Source: Hydractinia symbiolongicarpus
Taxonomy: Eukaryota; Cnidaria; Hydrozoa; Anthoathecata; Hydractiniidae
Reading direction: 5' to 3'
Length of the DNA: 64,000 nt
Assembly: GCF_029227915.1 (NCBI RefSeq)
Contig: NC_079875.1
Coordinates: 40,073,201 to 40,137,200, forward strand
Below the pieces are notes generated by a model. The model ran no database searches, was not told where the DNA came from, and saw only the letters and a list, made by a program, of their open reading frames with translations. Positions 38,839 through 52,654 of the stretch are shown piece by piece; the stretch's first letter is position 1; the number at the start of each line of letters is the position of its first letter. A program made the position numbers and the translations under genes.

Positions 38839-41800
38839 GACGCGATTGCCGGAACTCAGCAATTACACTGGGCTGTGTGGTAGCGCTTCATTTAAGAATT
38901 AAGTTAAAAAGTCATTTTTTTATTGTGGGACCACTCCTAGCCAATATCTCGCGCTGAGGAAATAGCGACAGTTTCAAAAACTACATTTCACTGACTTTCT
39001 AACGGTTTCAGTCCGTTTGAGTTTCAACGGTTGTGTCACATATTTGTACCAACATGTATTTAGCGATATTTTTTTGATATTACTAGGTTGCATCGCTTTT
39101 AACAAGGAAACGTTGACTGTGGGACTTAATTGAACTAACTTTGGACTGTGACCTGATAAAGGTGATAAATGAGACAATTGGACTCAAAGAAATAACATTC
39201 TTCTTTATTTGACGTGATTGCCGGAACTCAGCGATTACACTGGGCTCAGTGATAGCGCTTCATTTAAGAATTATGATAAAAAAAGTCATTTTTTTATTGT
39301 GGGACCAATCCTAGCCATTATCGAGCGCTGAGGAAATAGCGACAGTTTCAAAAACTACATGTCATTGACTTTCTAACGGTGTCAGTCCGTTTGAGTTTCA
39401 ACGGTTGTGTCACATATTCGTACCAACATGTATTTAGCGATATTTTTTGATATTACTTGGTTGCATCGCTTTTAACAATGAAACGTTGACTGTGGGACTT
39501 AATTGAACTAACTTTGGACTGTGACATGATAAATGTGATAAATGAGACAATTGGACTCCAAGAAATAACATTCTTCTTAATTTGACGTGATTGCCGGAAC
39601 TCAGTGATTACACTGGGCTCTGTGATAGCGTTTCATTTAAGAATTATGATAAAAAAGTCATTTTTTTATTGTGAGACCAATCCTAGTCATTATCGAGCGC
39701 TGAGGAAATAGCGACAGTTTCAAAAACTACATTTCATTGACTTTCTAACGGTATCAGTCCGTTTGAGTTACAACGGTTGTGTCAAATATTCGTACCAACA
39801 TGTATTTAGCGATATTTTTCTGATATTACTAGGTTGCATCGCTTTTAACAATGAAACGTTGACTGTGGGACTTAATTGAACTAACTTTGGACTGTGACAT
39901 GATAAATGTGATAAATGAGACAATTGGACTCCAAGAAATAACATTCTTCTTAATTTGACGGGATTGCCGGAACTCAGCGATTACACTGGGCTCTGTGGTA
40001 GCGCTTCAATTAAGAATTAAGATAAAAAAGTCATTTTTTTATTGCGGGACCAATCCTAGCCATTATCTCGCGCTAAAGAAATAGCGGCAGTTTCAAAAAT
40101 TACATTTCATTGACTTTCTAACGATGTCAGTCCGTTTGAGTTACAACGGTTGGGTCAAATATTCGTACCAACATGTATTTAGCGATATTTTTCTGATATT
40201 ACTAGGTTGCATCTCTTTTAACAATGAAACGATTGACTGTGGGACTTAATTGAGCTAACTTTGGACTGTGACCTGATAAATGTGATAAATGAGACAATTG
40301 GACTCCAAGAAATAAAATTCTTGTTAATTTGACGTGATTGCCGGAACTCAGCGATTACACTGGGCACTGTGGTAGCGCTTCATTTAACAATTATGATAAA
40401 AAAAGTCATTTTTTTATTGTGGGACCAATCCTAGCCATTATCCTGCGCTGAGGAAATAGCGACAGTTTCAAAAACTACATTTCATTGACTTTCTAACGGT
40501 GTCAGTCCGTTTGAGTTACAACGGTTGTGTCAAATATTCGTACCAACATGTATTTAGCGATATTTTTCTGATATTACTAGGTTGCATCTCTTTTAACAAT
40601 GAAACGATTGACCGTGGGACTTAATTGAGCTAACTTTGGACTGTGACCTGATAAATGTGATAAATGAGACAATTGGACTCAAAGAAATAACATTCTTCTT
40701 TATTTGACGTGATTGCCGGAACTCAGCGATTACACTGGGCTCTGTGATAGCGTTTCATTTAAGAATTATAATAAAAAAGTCATTTTTTTATTGTGGGACC
40801 AATCCTAGCCGTTATCGCGCGCTAAAGAAATAGCGACAGTTTCAAGAACTACATTTCATTGACTTTCTAACAGGGTCAGTCCGTTTGAGTTACAACGGTT
40901 GGGTCACATATTCGTACCAACATGTATTTAACGATATTTTTCTGATATTATTAGGTTGCATCGCTTTTAACTATGAAACAGTTGACTGTGGGACTTACTT
41001 GAGCTAACTTTGGACTGTCACCTGATAAATGTGATAAAGGAGACAATTGGACTCCAAGAAAAAACATTCTTCTTAATTTGACATGATTGCCGAAACTCAG
41101 CGATTACACTGGGCACTGTGGTAGCGCTTCATTTAAGAATTATGATAAAAAAGTCATTTTTTTATTGTGGGACCAATCCTAGCCATTATTGCGCGCTGAG
41201 GAAATAGCGACAGTTTCAAAAACTACATTTCATTGACTTTCTAACGGTGTCAGTCCGTTTGAATTTCAACGATTTTGTCACATATTCGTACCAACATGTA
41301 TTTAGCGATATTTTTTTGATATTACTAGGTTGCATCGCTTTTAACAATGAAACGTTGCCTGTGGGACTTATATGAACTAACTTTGGACTGTGACCTGATA
41401 AATGTGATAAAAAAGACAATTGGACTCCAAGAAGTAGCATTTTTGTTAATTTGACGTGATTGCTGGAACTCAGCGATTACACTGGGCACTGTGGTAGCGC
41501 TTCATTTAAAAATTAAGCTAAAAAAATCATTTTTTTACTGTGGCACCTATCCTAGCCGTTAGCGCGCGTTGACGAAAAAGCGACAGTTTCAAAAACTACG
41601 TTTCATTGACTTTCTAACGGTGTCAGTCCGTTTGAGTTACCACGGTTGGGTCACATATTCGTACCAACATGTATTTAGCGATAATTTTCTGATATTACTA
41701 GGTTGCATCGCTTTTAACTATGAAACGATTGACTGTGGGACTTAATTGAGCTAACTTTGGACTGTCACCTGATAAATGTGATAAAGGAGACTATTGGACT

Positions 41801-42199
41801 CCAAGAAAAAACATTCTTCTTAATTTGACATGATTGCCGGAACTCAGCGATTACACTGGCCGCTGTGGTAGCGCTTTATTTAAGAGTTTAGATAAATAAG
41901 TCATTCTTTACTGTGGGACCAGTCCTATCTGTTATCGCGCGCGGAAGAAATAGCAACAGTTTCAAAAACTAAATTTCATTGAATTTCTAACGGTGTCAGT
42001 CCGTTTGAGTTACAACGGTTGGGTCAAATGTTCGTACCAACATGTATTTAGCGATATTTTTCTGATATTACTAGGTTGCATCTCTTTTAACAATGAAACG
42101 ATTGACTGTGGGACTTAATTGAGCTAACTTTGGACTGTGACCTGATAAATGTGATAAATGAGACAATTGGACTCAAAGAAATAACATTCTTCTTTATTT
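38839..42199 (+). repeat. C-D-D-K'-M-N/H-E'-A-B segment
   Basis: Starts: 38,839 (C), 39,211 (D), 39,584, 39,957 (K'), 40,331 (M), 40,706 (N/H hybrid), 41,080 (E'), 41,453 (A), 41,827 (B). The order is that of 28,008-31,000 with N and H fused into one monomer, switching at 'cctagcc|gttatcgcgcgctaaag' near 40,810. Confidence 0.78.
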
Positions 42200-42945
42200 G
42201 ACGTGATTCCCGGAACTCAGCGATTACACTGGGCTCTGTGATAGCGTTTCATTTAAGAATTATAATAAAAAAGTCATTTTTTTATTGTGGGACCAATCCT
42301 AGCCATTATCGAGCGCTGAGGAAATAGCGACAGTTTCAAAAACTACATTTCATTGACTTTCTAACGGTGTCACTCCGTTTGAGTTTCAACGGTTGTGTCA
42401 CATATTCGTACCAACATGTATTTAGCGATATTTTTTTGATATTACTAGGTTGCATCGCTTTTAACAATAAAACGTTGACTGTGGGACTTAATTGAACTAA
42501 CTTTGGACTGTGACCTGATAAATGTGATAAATGAGACAATTGGACTCAAAGAAATAACATTCTTCTTTATTTGACGTGATTCCCGGAACTCAGCGATTAC
42601 ACTGGGCTCTGTGATAGCGTTTCATTTAAGAATTATAATAAAAAAGTCATTTTTTTATTGTGGGACCAATCCTAGCCATTATCGAGCGCTGAGGAAATAG
42701 CGACAGTTTCAAAAACTACATTTCATTGACTTTCTAACGGTGTCACTCCGTTTGAGTTTCAACGGTTGTGTCACATATTCGTACCAACATGTATTTAGCG
42801 ATATTTTTTTGATATTACTAGGTTGCATCGCTTTTAACAATAAAACGTTGACTGTGGGACTTAATTGAACTAACTTTGGACTGTGAGCTGATAAATGTGA
42901 TAAATGAGACAATTGGACTCCAAGAAATAACATTCTTCTTAATTT
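42200..42945 (+). repeat. Tandem duplication of a single N monomer
   Basis: 42,200-42,572 and 42,573-42,945 are almost the same; differences are mainly 'gtgacctg' versus 'gtgagctg' and the 3' end ('ggactcaaag...tttatttg' versus 'ggactccaag...ttaatttg'). It is the clearest one-monomer expansion in the window. Confidence 0.82.
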
Positions 42946-45900
42946 GACGTGATTGCCGGAACTCAGCGATTACACTGGGCACTGTGGTAGCGCTTCATTT
43001 AAAAATTAAGATACAAAAAAGTCATTTTTTATTGTGGGACCAATCCTAGCCGTTATCGCGCGCTAAAGAAATAGCGACAGTTTCAAGAACTACATTACAT
43101 TGACTTTCTAACGGTGTCAGTCCGTTTGAGTTACAACGGTTGGGTCACATATTCGTACCAACATGTATTTAACGATATTTTTCTGATATTATTAGGTAGC
43201 ATCGCTTTTAACTATGAAACGATTGACTGTGGGACTTAATTGAGCTAACTTTGGACTGTCACCTGATAAATTTTATAAATGAGTCAATTGGACACCAAGA
43301 AATAACATTCTTCTTAATTTGACATGATTGCCGAAACTCAGCGATTACACTGGCCTCTGTGGTAGCGCCTCATTTAAGAATTAAGTTAAAAAAAGTCATT
43401 TTTTTATTGTGGGACCAATCCTAGACATTATCGCGCGCAGAGGAAATAGCGACAGTTTCAAAAACTACATTTCATTGACTTTCTAACGGTGTCAGTCACT
43501 TTGAGTTTCAACAGTTGTGTCATATATTTGTACCAAAATGTATTTAGCTATATTTTTTTGATATTACTAGGTTGCATCGCTATTAACAATGAAACGTTGA
43601 CTGTGGGACTTAATTGAACTAACTTTGGACTGTGACCTAATAAATGTGATAAATGAGACAATTGGACTCCAAGAAATAACATTCTTCTTAATTTAACGTG
43701 ATTGCCGGTACTCAGCGATTACTCTGGGCTCTGTGGAAGCGCTTCAATTAAGAATTAAGATAACAAGTAATTTTTTTATTGTGGGACCAATCCTAGCCAT
43801 TATCGAGCGCTGAGGAAATAGCGACAGTTTCAAAAACTACATTTCATTGACTTTCTAACGGTGTCACTCCGTTTGAGTTTCAACGGTTGTGTCACATATT
43901 CGTACCAACATGTATTTAGCGATATTTTTTTGATATTACTAGGTTGCATCGCTTTTAACAATAAAACGTTGACTGTGGGACTTAATTGAACTAACTTTGG
44001 ACTGTGAGCTGATAAATGTGATAAATGAGACAATTGGACTCCAAGAAATAACATTCTTCTTAATTTGACGTGATTGCCGGAACTCAGCGATTACACTGGG
44101 CACTGTGGTAGCGCTTCATTTAAAAATTAAGATACAAAAAGTCATTTTTTATTGTGGGACCAATCCTAGCCGTTATCGCGCGCTAAAGAAATAGCGACAG
44201 GTTCAAGAACTACATTACATTGACTTTCTAACGTTGTCAGTCCGTTTGAGTTACAACGGTTGGGTCACATATTCGTAACAACATGTATTTAACGATATTT
44301 TTCTGATATTATTAGGTAGCATCGCTTTGTAACTATGAAACATTTGACTGTGGGACTTACTTGAGCTAACTTTGGACTGTCACCTGATAAATGTGATAAA
44401 GGAGACAATTGGACTTCAAGAAAAAACATTCTTCTTAATTTGACATGATTGCCGAAACTCAGCGATTACACTGGGCACTGTGGTAGCGCTTCATTTAAGA
44501 ATTATGATAAAAAAAGTCATTTTTTTATTGTGGGACCAATCCTAGCCATTATTGCGCGCTGAGGAAATAGCGACAGTTTCAAAAACTACATTTCATTGAC
44601 TTTCTAACGGTGTCAGTCCGTTTGAATTTCAACGACTGTGTCACATATTCGTACTAACATGTATTTAGCGATATTTTTTTGTAATTACTAGGTTGCATCG
44701 CTTTTAACAATGAAACGTTGCCTGTGGGACTTAATTGAACTAACTTTGGACTGTGACCTGATAAATGTGATAAAAAGACAATTGGACTCCAAGAAGTAAC
44801 ATTTTTGTTAATTTGACGTGATTGCTGGAACTCAGCGATTACACTGGGCACTGTGGTAGCGCTTCATTTAAAAATTAAGCTAAAAAAATCATTTTTTTAC
44901 TGTGGCACCTATCCTAGCCGTTAGCGCGCGTTGACGAAAATGCGACAGTTTCAAAAACTACATTTCATTGACTTTCTAACGGTGTCAGTCCGTTTGAGTT
45001 CCCACGGTTGGGTCACATATTCGTACCAACATGTATTTAGCGATAATTTTCTGATATTACTAGGTTGCATCGCTTTTAACTATGAAACGATTGACTGTGG
45101 GACTTAATTGAGCTAACTTTGAACTGTCACCTGATAAATGTGATAAAGGAGACTATTGGACTCCAAGAAAAAACATTCTTCTTAATTTGACATGATTGCC
45201 GGAACTCAGCGATTACACTGGCCGCTGTGGTAGCGCTTCATTTAAGAGTTTAGATAAATAAGTCATTCTTTACTGTGGGACCAGTCCTATCTGTTATCGC
45301 GCGCGGAAGAAATAGCGACAGTTTCAAAAACTAAATTTCATTGAATTTCTAACGGTGTCAGTCCGTTTCAGTTACAACGGTTTGGTCACATATTCGTACA
45401 ACATGTATTTAGCGATATTTTTCTGATATTACTAGGTTGCATCGCTTTTAACTATGAAACGATTGACTGTGGGACTTAATTGAACTAACTTTGGACTCTG
45501 GCTTGATAAATGTGATAAATGAGTCAATTGGACACCAAGAAATAACATTCTTCTTAATTTGACATGATTGCCGAAACTCAGCGATTACACTGGGCTCTGT
45601 GGTAGCGCCTCATTTAAGAATTAAGTTAAAAAAAGTAATTTTTTTATTGTGGGACCAATCCTAGACATTATCGCGCGCAGAGGAAATAGCGACAGTTTCA
45701 AAAACTACATTTCATTGACTTTCTAACGGTGTCAGTCACTTTGAGTTTCAACAGTTGTGTCATATATTTGTACCAAAATGTATTTAGCTATATTTTTTTA
45801 ATATTACTAGGTTGCATCGCTATTAACAATGAAACGTTGACTGTGGGACTTAATTGAACTAACTTTGGACTGTGACCTAATAAATGTGATAAATGAGACA

Positions 45901-47800
45901 ATTGGACTCCAAGAAATAACATTCTTCTTAATTTAACGTGATTGCCGGTACTCAGCGATTACTCTGGGCTCTGTGGAAGCGCTTCAATTAAGAATTAAGA
46001 TAACAAGTAATTTTTTTATTGTGGGACCAATCCTAGCCATTATCGAGCGCTGAGGAAATAGCGACAGTTTCAAAAACTACATTTCATTGACTTTCTAACG
46101 GTGTCACTCCGTTTGAGTTTCAACGGTTGTGTCACATATTCGTACCAACATGTATTTAGCGATATTTTTTTGATATTACTAGGTTGCATCGCTTTTAACA
46201 ATAAAACGTTGACTGTGGGACTTAATTGAACTAACTTTGGACTGTGAGCTGATAAATGTGATAAATGAGACAATTGGACTCCAAGAAATAACATTCTTCT
46301 TAATTTGACGTGATTGCCGGAACTCAGCGATTACACTGGGCACTGTGGTAGCGCTTCATTTAAAAATTAAGATACAAAAAGTCATTTTTTATTGTGGGAC
46401 CAATCCTAGCCGTTATCGCGCGCTAAAGAAATAGCGACAGGTTTAAGAACTACATTACATTGACTTTCTAACGTTGTCAGTCCGTTTGAGTTACAACGGT
46501 TGGGTCACATATTCGTAACAACATGTATTTAACGATATTTTTCTGATATTATTAGGTAGCATCGCTTTGTAACTATGAAACATTTGACTGTGGGACTTAC
46601 TTGAGCTAACTTTGGACTGTCACCTGATAAATGTGATAAAGGAGACAATTGGACTTCAAGAAAAAACATTCTTCTTAATTTGACATGATTGCCGAAACTC
46701 AGCGATTACACTGGGCACTGTGGTAGCGCTTCATTTAAGAATTATGATAAAAAAAGTCATTTTTTTATTGTGGGACCAATCCTAGCCATTATTGCGCGCT
46801 GAGGAAATAGCGACAGTTTCAAAAACTACATTTCATTGACTTTCTAACGGTGTCAGTCCGTTTGAATTTCAACGACTGTGTCACATATTCGTACTAACAT
46901 GTATTTAGCGATATTTTTTTGTAATTACTAGGTTGCATCGCTTTTAACAATGAAACGTTGCCTGTGGGACTTAATTGAACTAACTTTGGACTGTGACCTG
47001 ATAAATGTGATAAAAAGACAATTGGACTCCAAGAAGTAACATTTTTGTTAATTTGACGTGATTGCTGGAACTCAGCGATTACACTGGGCACTGTGGTAGC
47101 GCTTCATTTAAAAATTAAGCTAAAAAAATCATTTTTTTACTGTGGCACCTATCCTAGCCGTTAGCGCGCGTTGACGAAAATGCGACAGTTTCAAAAACTA
47201 CATTTCATTGACTTTCTAACGGTGTCAGTCCGTTTGAGTTCCCACGGTTGGGTCACATATTCGTACCAACATGTATTTAGCGATAATTTTCTGATATTAC
47301 TAGGTTGCATCGCTTTTAACTATGAAACGATTGACTGTGGGACTTAATTGAGCTAACTTTGAACTGTCACCTGATAAATGTGATAAAGGAGACTATTGGA
47401 CTCCAAGAAAAAACATTCTTCTTAATTTGACATGATTGCCGGAACTCAGCGATTACACTGGCCGCTGTGGTAGCGCTTCATTTAAGAGTTTAGATAAATA
47501 AGTCATTCTTTACTGTGGGACCAGTCCTATCTGTTATCGCGCGCGGAAGAAATAGCGACAGTTTCAAAAACTAAATTTCATTGAATTTCTAACGGTGTCA
47601 GTCCGTTTCAGTTACAACGGTTTGGTCACATATTCGTACAACATGTATTTAGCGATATTTTTCTGATATTACTAGGTTGCATCGCTTTTAACTATGAAAC
47701 GATTGACTGTGGGACTTAATTGAACTAACTTTGGACTCTGGCTTGATAATTGTGATAAATGAGTCAATTGGACACCAAGAAATAACATTCTTCTTAATTT
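42946..47800 (+). repeat. 13-monomer HOR, copy 1 (4855 bases)
   Basis: Composition: H at 42,946, then two hexamers F-G-H-E'-A-B at 43,321-45,560 and 45,561-47,800, each exactly 2240 bases. Hexamers share private changes: 'accaaaatgtatttagctat' in F, 'gtaacaacatg' and 'cgctttgtaac' in H, 'gtactaacatg' and 'gtaattactagg' in E', 'gaaaatgcgac' in A. The first hexamer has 'cactggcctctg' and 'acaggttcaag'; the second has 'aagtaattttt' in F and 'acaggtttaag', so the two can be told apart. Confidence 0.9.
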
Positions 47801-50800
47801 GACATGATTGCCGAAACTCAGCGATTACACTGGGCACTGTGGTAGCGCTTCATTTAAAAATTAAGATACAAAAAGTCATTTTTTATTGTGGGACCAATCC
47901 TAGCCGTTATCGCGCGCTAAAGAAATAGCGACAGTTTCAAGAACTACATTACATTGACTTTCTAACGGTGTCAGTCCGTTTGAGTTACAACGGTTGGGTC
48001 ACATATTCGTACCAACATGTATTTAACGATATTTTTCTGATATTATTAGGTAGCATCGCTTTTAACTATGAAACGATTGACTGTGGGACTTAATTGAGCT
48101 AACTTTGGACTGTCACCTGATAAATTTTATAAATGAGTCAATTGGACACCAAGAAATAACATTCTTCTTAATTTGACATGATTGCCGAAACTCAGCGATT
48201 ACACTGGCCTCTGTGGTAGCGCCTCATTTAAGAATTAAGTTAAAAAAAGTCATTTTTTTATTGTGGGACCAATCCTAGACATTATCGCGCGCAGAGGAAA
48301 TAGCGACAGTTTCAAAAACTACATTTCATTGACTTTCTAACGGTGTCAGTCACTTTGAGTTTCAACAGTTGTGTCATATATTTGTACCAAAATGTATTTA
48401 GCTATATTTTTTTGATATTACTAGGTTGCATCGCTATTAACAATGAAACGTTGACTGTGGGACTTAATTGAACTAACTTTGGACTGTGACCTAATAAATG
48501 TGATAAATGAGACAATTGGACTCCAAGAAATAACATTCTTCTTAATTTAACGTGATTGCCGGTACTCAGCGATTACTCTGGGCTCTGTGGAAGCGCTTCA
48601 ATTAAGAATTAAGATAACAAGTAATTTTTTTATTGTGGGACCAATCCTAGCCATTATCGAGCGCTGAGGAAATAGCGACAGTTTCAAAAACTACATTTCA
48701 TTGACTTTCTAACGGTGTCACTCCGTTTGAGTTTCAACGGTTGTGTCACATATTCGTACCAACATGTATTTAGCGATATTTTTTTGATATTACTAGGTTG
48801 CATCGCTTTTAACAATAAAACGTTGACTGTGGGACTTAATTGAACTAACTTTGGACTGTGAGCTGATAAATGTGATAAATGAGACAATTGGACTCCAAGA
48901 AATAACATTCTTCTTAATTTGACGTGATTGCCGGAACTCAGCGATTACACTGGGCACTGTGGTAGCGCTTCATTTAAAAATTAAGATACAAAAAGTCATT
49001 TTTTATTGTGGGACCAATCCTAGCCGTTATCGCGCGCTAAAGAAATAGCGACAGGTTCAAGAACTACATTACATTGACTTTCTAACGTTGTCAGTCCGTT
49101 TGAGTTACAACGGTTGGGTCACATATTCGTAACAACATGTATTTAACGATATTTTTCTGATATTATTAGGTAGCATCGCTTTGTAACTATGAAACATTTG
49201 ACTGTGGGACTTACTTGAGCTAACTTTGGACTGTCACCTGATAAATGTGATAAAGGAGACAATTGGACTTCAAGAAAAAACATTCTTCTTAATTTGACAT
49301 GATTGCCGAAACTCAGCGATTACACTGGGCACTGTGGTAGCGCTTCATTTAAGAATTATGATAAAAAAAGTCATTTTTTTATTGTGGGACCAATCCTAGC
49401 CATTATTGCGCGCTGAGGAAATAGCGACAGTTTCAAAAACTACATTTCATTGACTTTCTAACGGTGTCAGTCCGTTTGAATTTCAACGACTGTGTCACAT
49501 ATTCGTACTAACATGTATTTAGCGATATTTTTTTGTAATTACTAGGTTGCATCGCTTTTAACAATGAAACGTTGCCTGTGGGACTTAATTGAACTAACTT
49601 TGGACTGTGACCTGATAAATGTGATAAAAAGACAATTGGACTCCAAGAAGTAACATTTTTGTTAATTTGACGTGATTGCTGGAACTCAGCGATTACACTG
49701 GGCACTGTGGTAGCGCTTCATTTAAAAATTAAGCTAAAAAAATCATTTTTTTACTGTGGCACCTATCCTAGCCGTTAGCGCGCGTTGACGAAAATGCGAC
49801 AGTTTCAAAAACTACATTTCATTGACTTTCTAACGGTGTCAGTCCGTTTGAGTTCCCACGGTTGGGTCACATATTTGTACCAACATGTATTTAGCGATAA
49901 TTTTCTGATATTACTAGGTTGCATCGCTTTTAACTATGAAACGATTGACTGTGGGACTTAATTGAGCTAACTTTGAACTGTCACCTGATAAATGTGATAA
50001 AGGAGACTATTGGACTCCAAGAAAAAACATTCTTCTTAATTTGACATGATTGCCGGAACTCAGCGATTACACTGGCCGCTGTGGTAGCGCTTCATTTAAG
50101 AGTTTAGATAAATAAGTCATTCTTTACTGTGGGACCAGTCCTATCTGTTATCGCGCGCGGAAGAAATAGCGACAGTTTCAAAAACTAAATTTCATTGAAT
50201 TTCTAACGGTGTCAGTCCGTTTCAGTTACAACGGTTTGGTCACATATTCGTACAACATGTATTTAGCGATATTTTTCTGATATTACTAGGTTGCATCGCT
50301 TTTAACTATGAAACGATTGACTGTGGGACTTAATTGAACTAACTTTGGACTCTGGCTTGATAAATGTGATAAATGAGTCAATTGGACACCAAGAAATAAC
50401 ATTCTTCTTAATTTGACATGATTGCCGAAACTCAGCGATTACACTGGGCTCTGTGGTAGCGCCTCATTTAAGAATTAAGTTAAAAAAAGTAATTTTTTTA
50501 TTGTGGGACCAATCCTAGACATTATCGCGCGCAGAGGAAATAGCGACAGTTTCAAAAACTACATTTCATTGACTTTCTAACGGTGTCAGTCACTTTGAGT
50601 TTCAACAGTTGTGTCATATATTTGTACCAAAATGTATTTAGCTATATTTTTTTGATATTACTAGGTTGCATCGCTTTTAACAATGAAACGTTGACTGTGG
50701 GACTTAATTGAACTAACTTTGGACTGTGACCTAATAAATGTGATAAATGAGACAATTGGACTCCAAGAAAAAACATTCTTCTTAATTTGACGTGATTGCC

Positions 50801-52654
50801 GGTACTCAGCGATTACTCTGGGCTCTGTGGAAGCGCTTCAATTAAGAATTAAGATAACAAGTAATTTTTTTATTGTGGGACCAATCCTAGCCATTATCGA
50901 GCGCTGAGGAAATAGCGACAGTTTCAAAAACTACATTTCATTGACTTTCTAACGGTGTCACTCCGTTTGAGTTTCAACGGTTGTGTCACATATTCGTACC
51001 AACATGTATTTAGCGATATTTTTTTGATATTACTAGGTTGCATCGCTTTTAACAATAAAACGTTGACTGTGGGACTTAATTGAACTAACTTTGGACTGTG
51101 AGCTGATAAATGTGATAAATGAGACAATTGGACTCCAAGAAATAACATTCTTCTTAATTTGACGTGATTGCCGGAACTCAGCGATTACACTGGGCACTGT
51201 GGTAGCGCTTCATTTAAAAATTAAGATACAAAAAGTCATTTTTTATTGTGGGACCAATCCTAGCCGTTATCGCGCGCTAAAGAAATAGCGACAGGTTTAA
51301 GAACTACATTACATTGACTTTCTAACGTTGTCAGTCCGTTTGAGTTACAACGGTTGGGTCACATATTCGTAACAACATGTATTTAACGATATTTTTCTGA
51401 TATTATTAGGTAGCATCGCTTTGTAACTATGAAACATTTGACTGTGGGACTTACTTGAGCTAACTTTGGACTGTCACCTGATAAATGTGATAAAGGAGAC
51501 AATTGGACTTCAAGAAAAAACATTCTTCTTAATTTGACATGATTGCCGAAACTCAGCGATTACACTGGGCACTGTGGTAGCGCTTCATTTAAGAATTATG
51601 ATAAAAAAAGTCATTTTTTTATTGTGGGACCAATCCTAGCCATTATTGCGCGCTGAGGAAATAGCGACAGTTTCAAAAACTACATTTCATTGACTTTCTA
51701 ACGGTGTCAGTCCGTTTGAATTTCAACGACTGTGTCACATATTCGTACTAACATGTATTTAGCGATATTTTTTTGTAATTACTAGGTTGCATCGCTTTTA
51801 ACAATGAAACGTTGCCTGTGGGACTTAATTGAACTAACTTTGGACTGTGACCTGATAAATGTGATAAAAAGACAATTGGACTCCAAGAAGTAACATTTTT
51901 GTTAATTTGACGTGATTGCTGGAACTCAGCGATTACACTGGGCACTGTGGTAGCGCTTCATTTAAAAATTAAGCTAAAAAAATCATTTTTTTACTGTGGC
52001 ACCTATCCTAGCCGTTAGCGCGCGTTGACGAAAATGCGACAGTTTCAAAAACTACATTTCATTGACTTTCTAACGGTGTCAGTCCGTTTGAGTTCCCACG
52101 GTTGGGTCACATATTCGTACCAACATGTATTTAGCGATAATTTTCTGATATTACTAGGTTGCATCGCTTTTAACTATGAAACGATTGACTGTGGGACTTA
52201 ATTGAGCTAACTTTGAACTGTCACCTGATAAATGTGATAAAGGAGACTATTGGACTCCAAGAAAAAACATTCTTCTTAATTTGACATGATTGCCGGAACT
52301 CAGCGATTACACTGGCCGCTGTGGTAGCGCTTCATTTAAGAGTTTAGATAAATAAGTCATTCTTTACTGTGGGACCAGTCCTATCTGTTATCGCGCGCGG
52401 AAGAAATAGCGACAGTTTCAAAAACTAAATTTCATTGAATTTCTAACGGTGTCAGTCCGTTTCAGTTACAACGGTTTGGTCACATATTCGTACAACATGT
52501 ATTTAGCGATATTTTTCTGATATTACTAGGTTGCATCGCTTTTAACTATGAAACGATTGACTGTGGGACTTAATTGAACTAACTTTGGACTCTGGCTTGA
52601 TAATTGTGATAAATGAGTCAATTGGACACCAAGAAATAACATTCTTCTTAATTT
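47801..52654 (+). repeat. 13-monomer HOR, copy 2 (4854 bases)
   Basis: Repeats copy 1 monomer for monomer: hybrid H at 47,801, hexamers at 48,175-50,414 and 50,415-52,654. The odd/even markers fall in the same order ('ggcctctg' at about 48,206, 'acaggtttaag' at about 51,292, 'gataattgtgat' near 47,743 and 52,600). This shows that the pair of hexamers was duplicated as a unit. A few changes are private, such as 'gcttttaacaatg' instead of 'gctattaac' in the F monomer at 50,415. Confidence 0.9.

Noticed and set aside
38650-38862. Minus-strand frame of 70 codons with a longer N-terminal end
   Set aside because: Same recurring satellite frame with an alternative upstream ATG gained across the monomer boundary.
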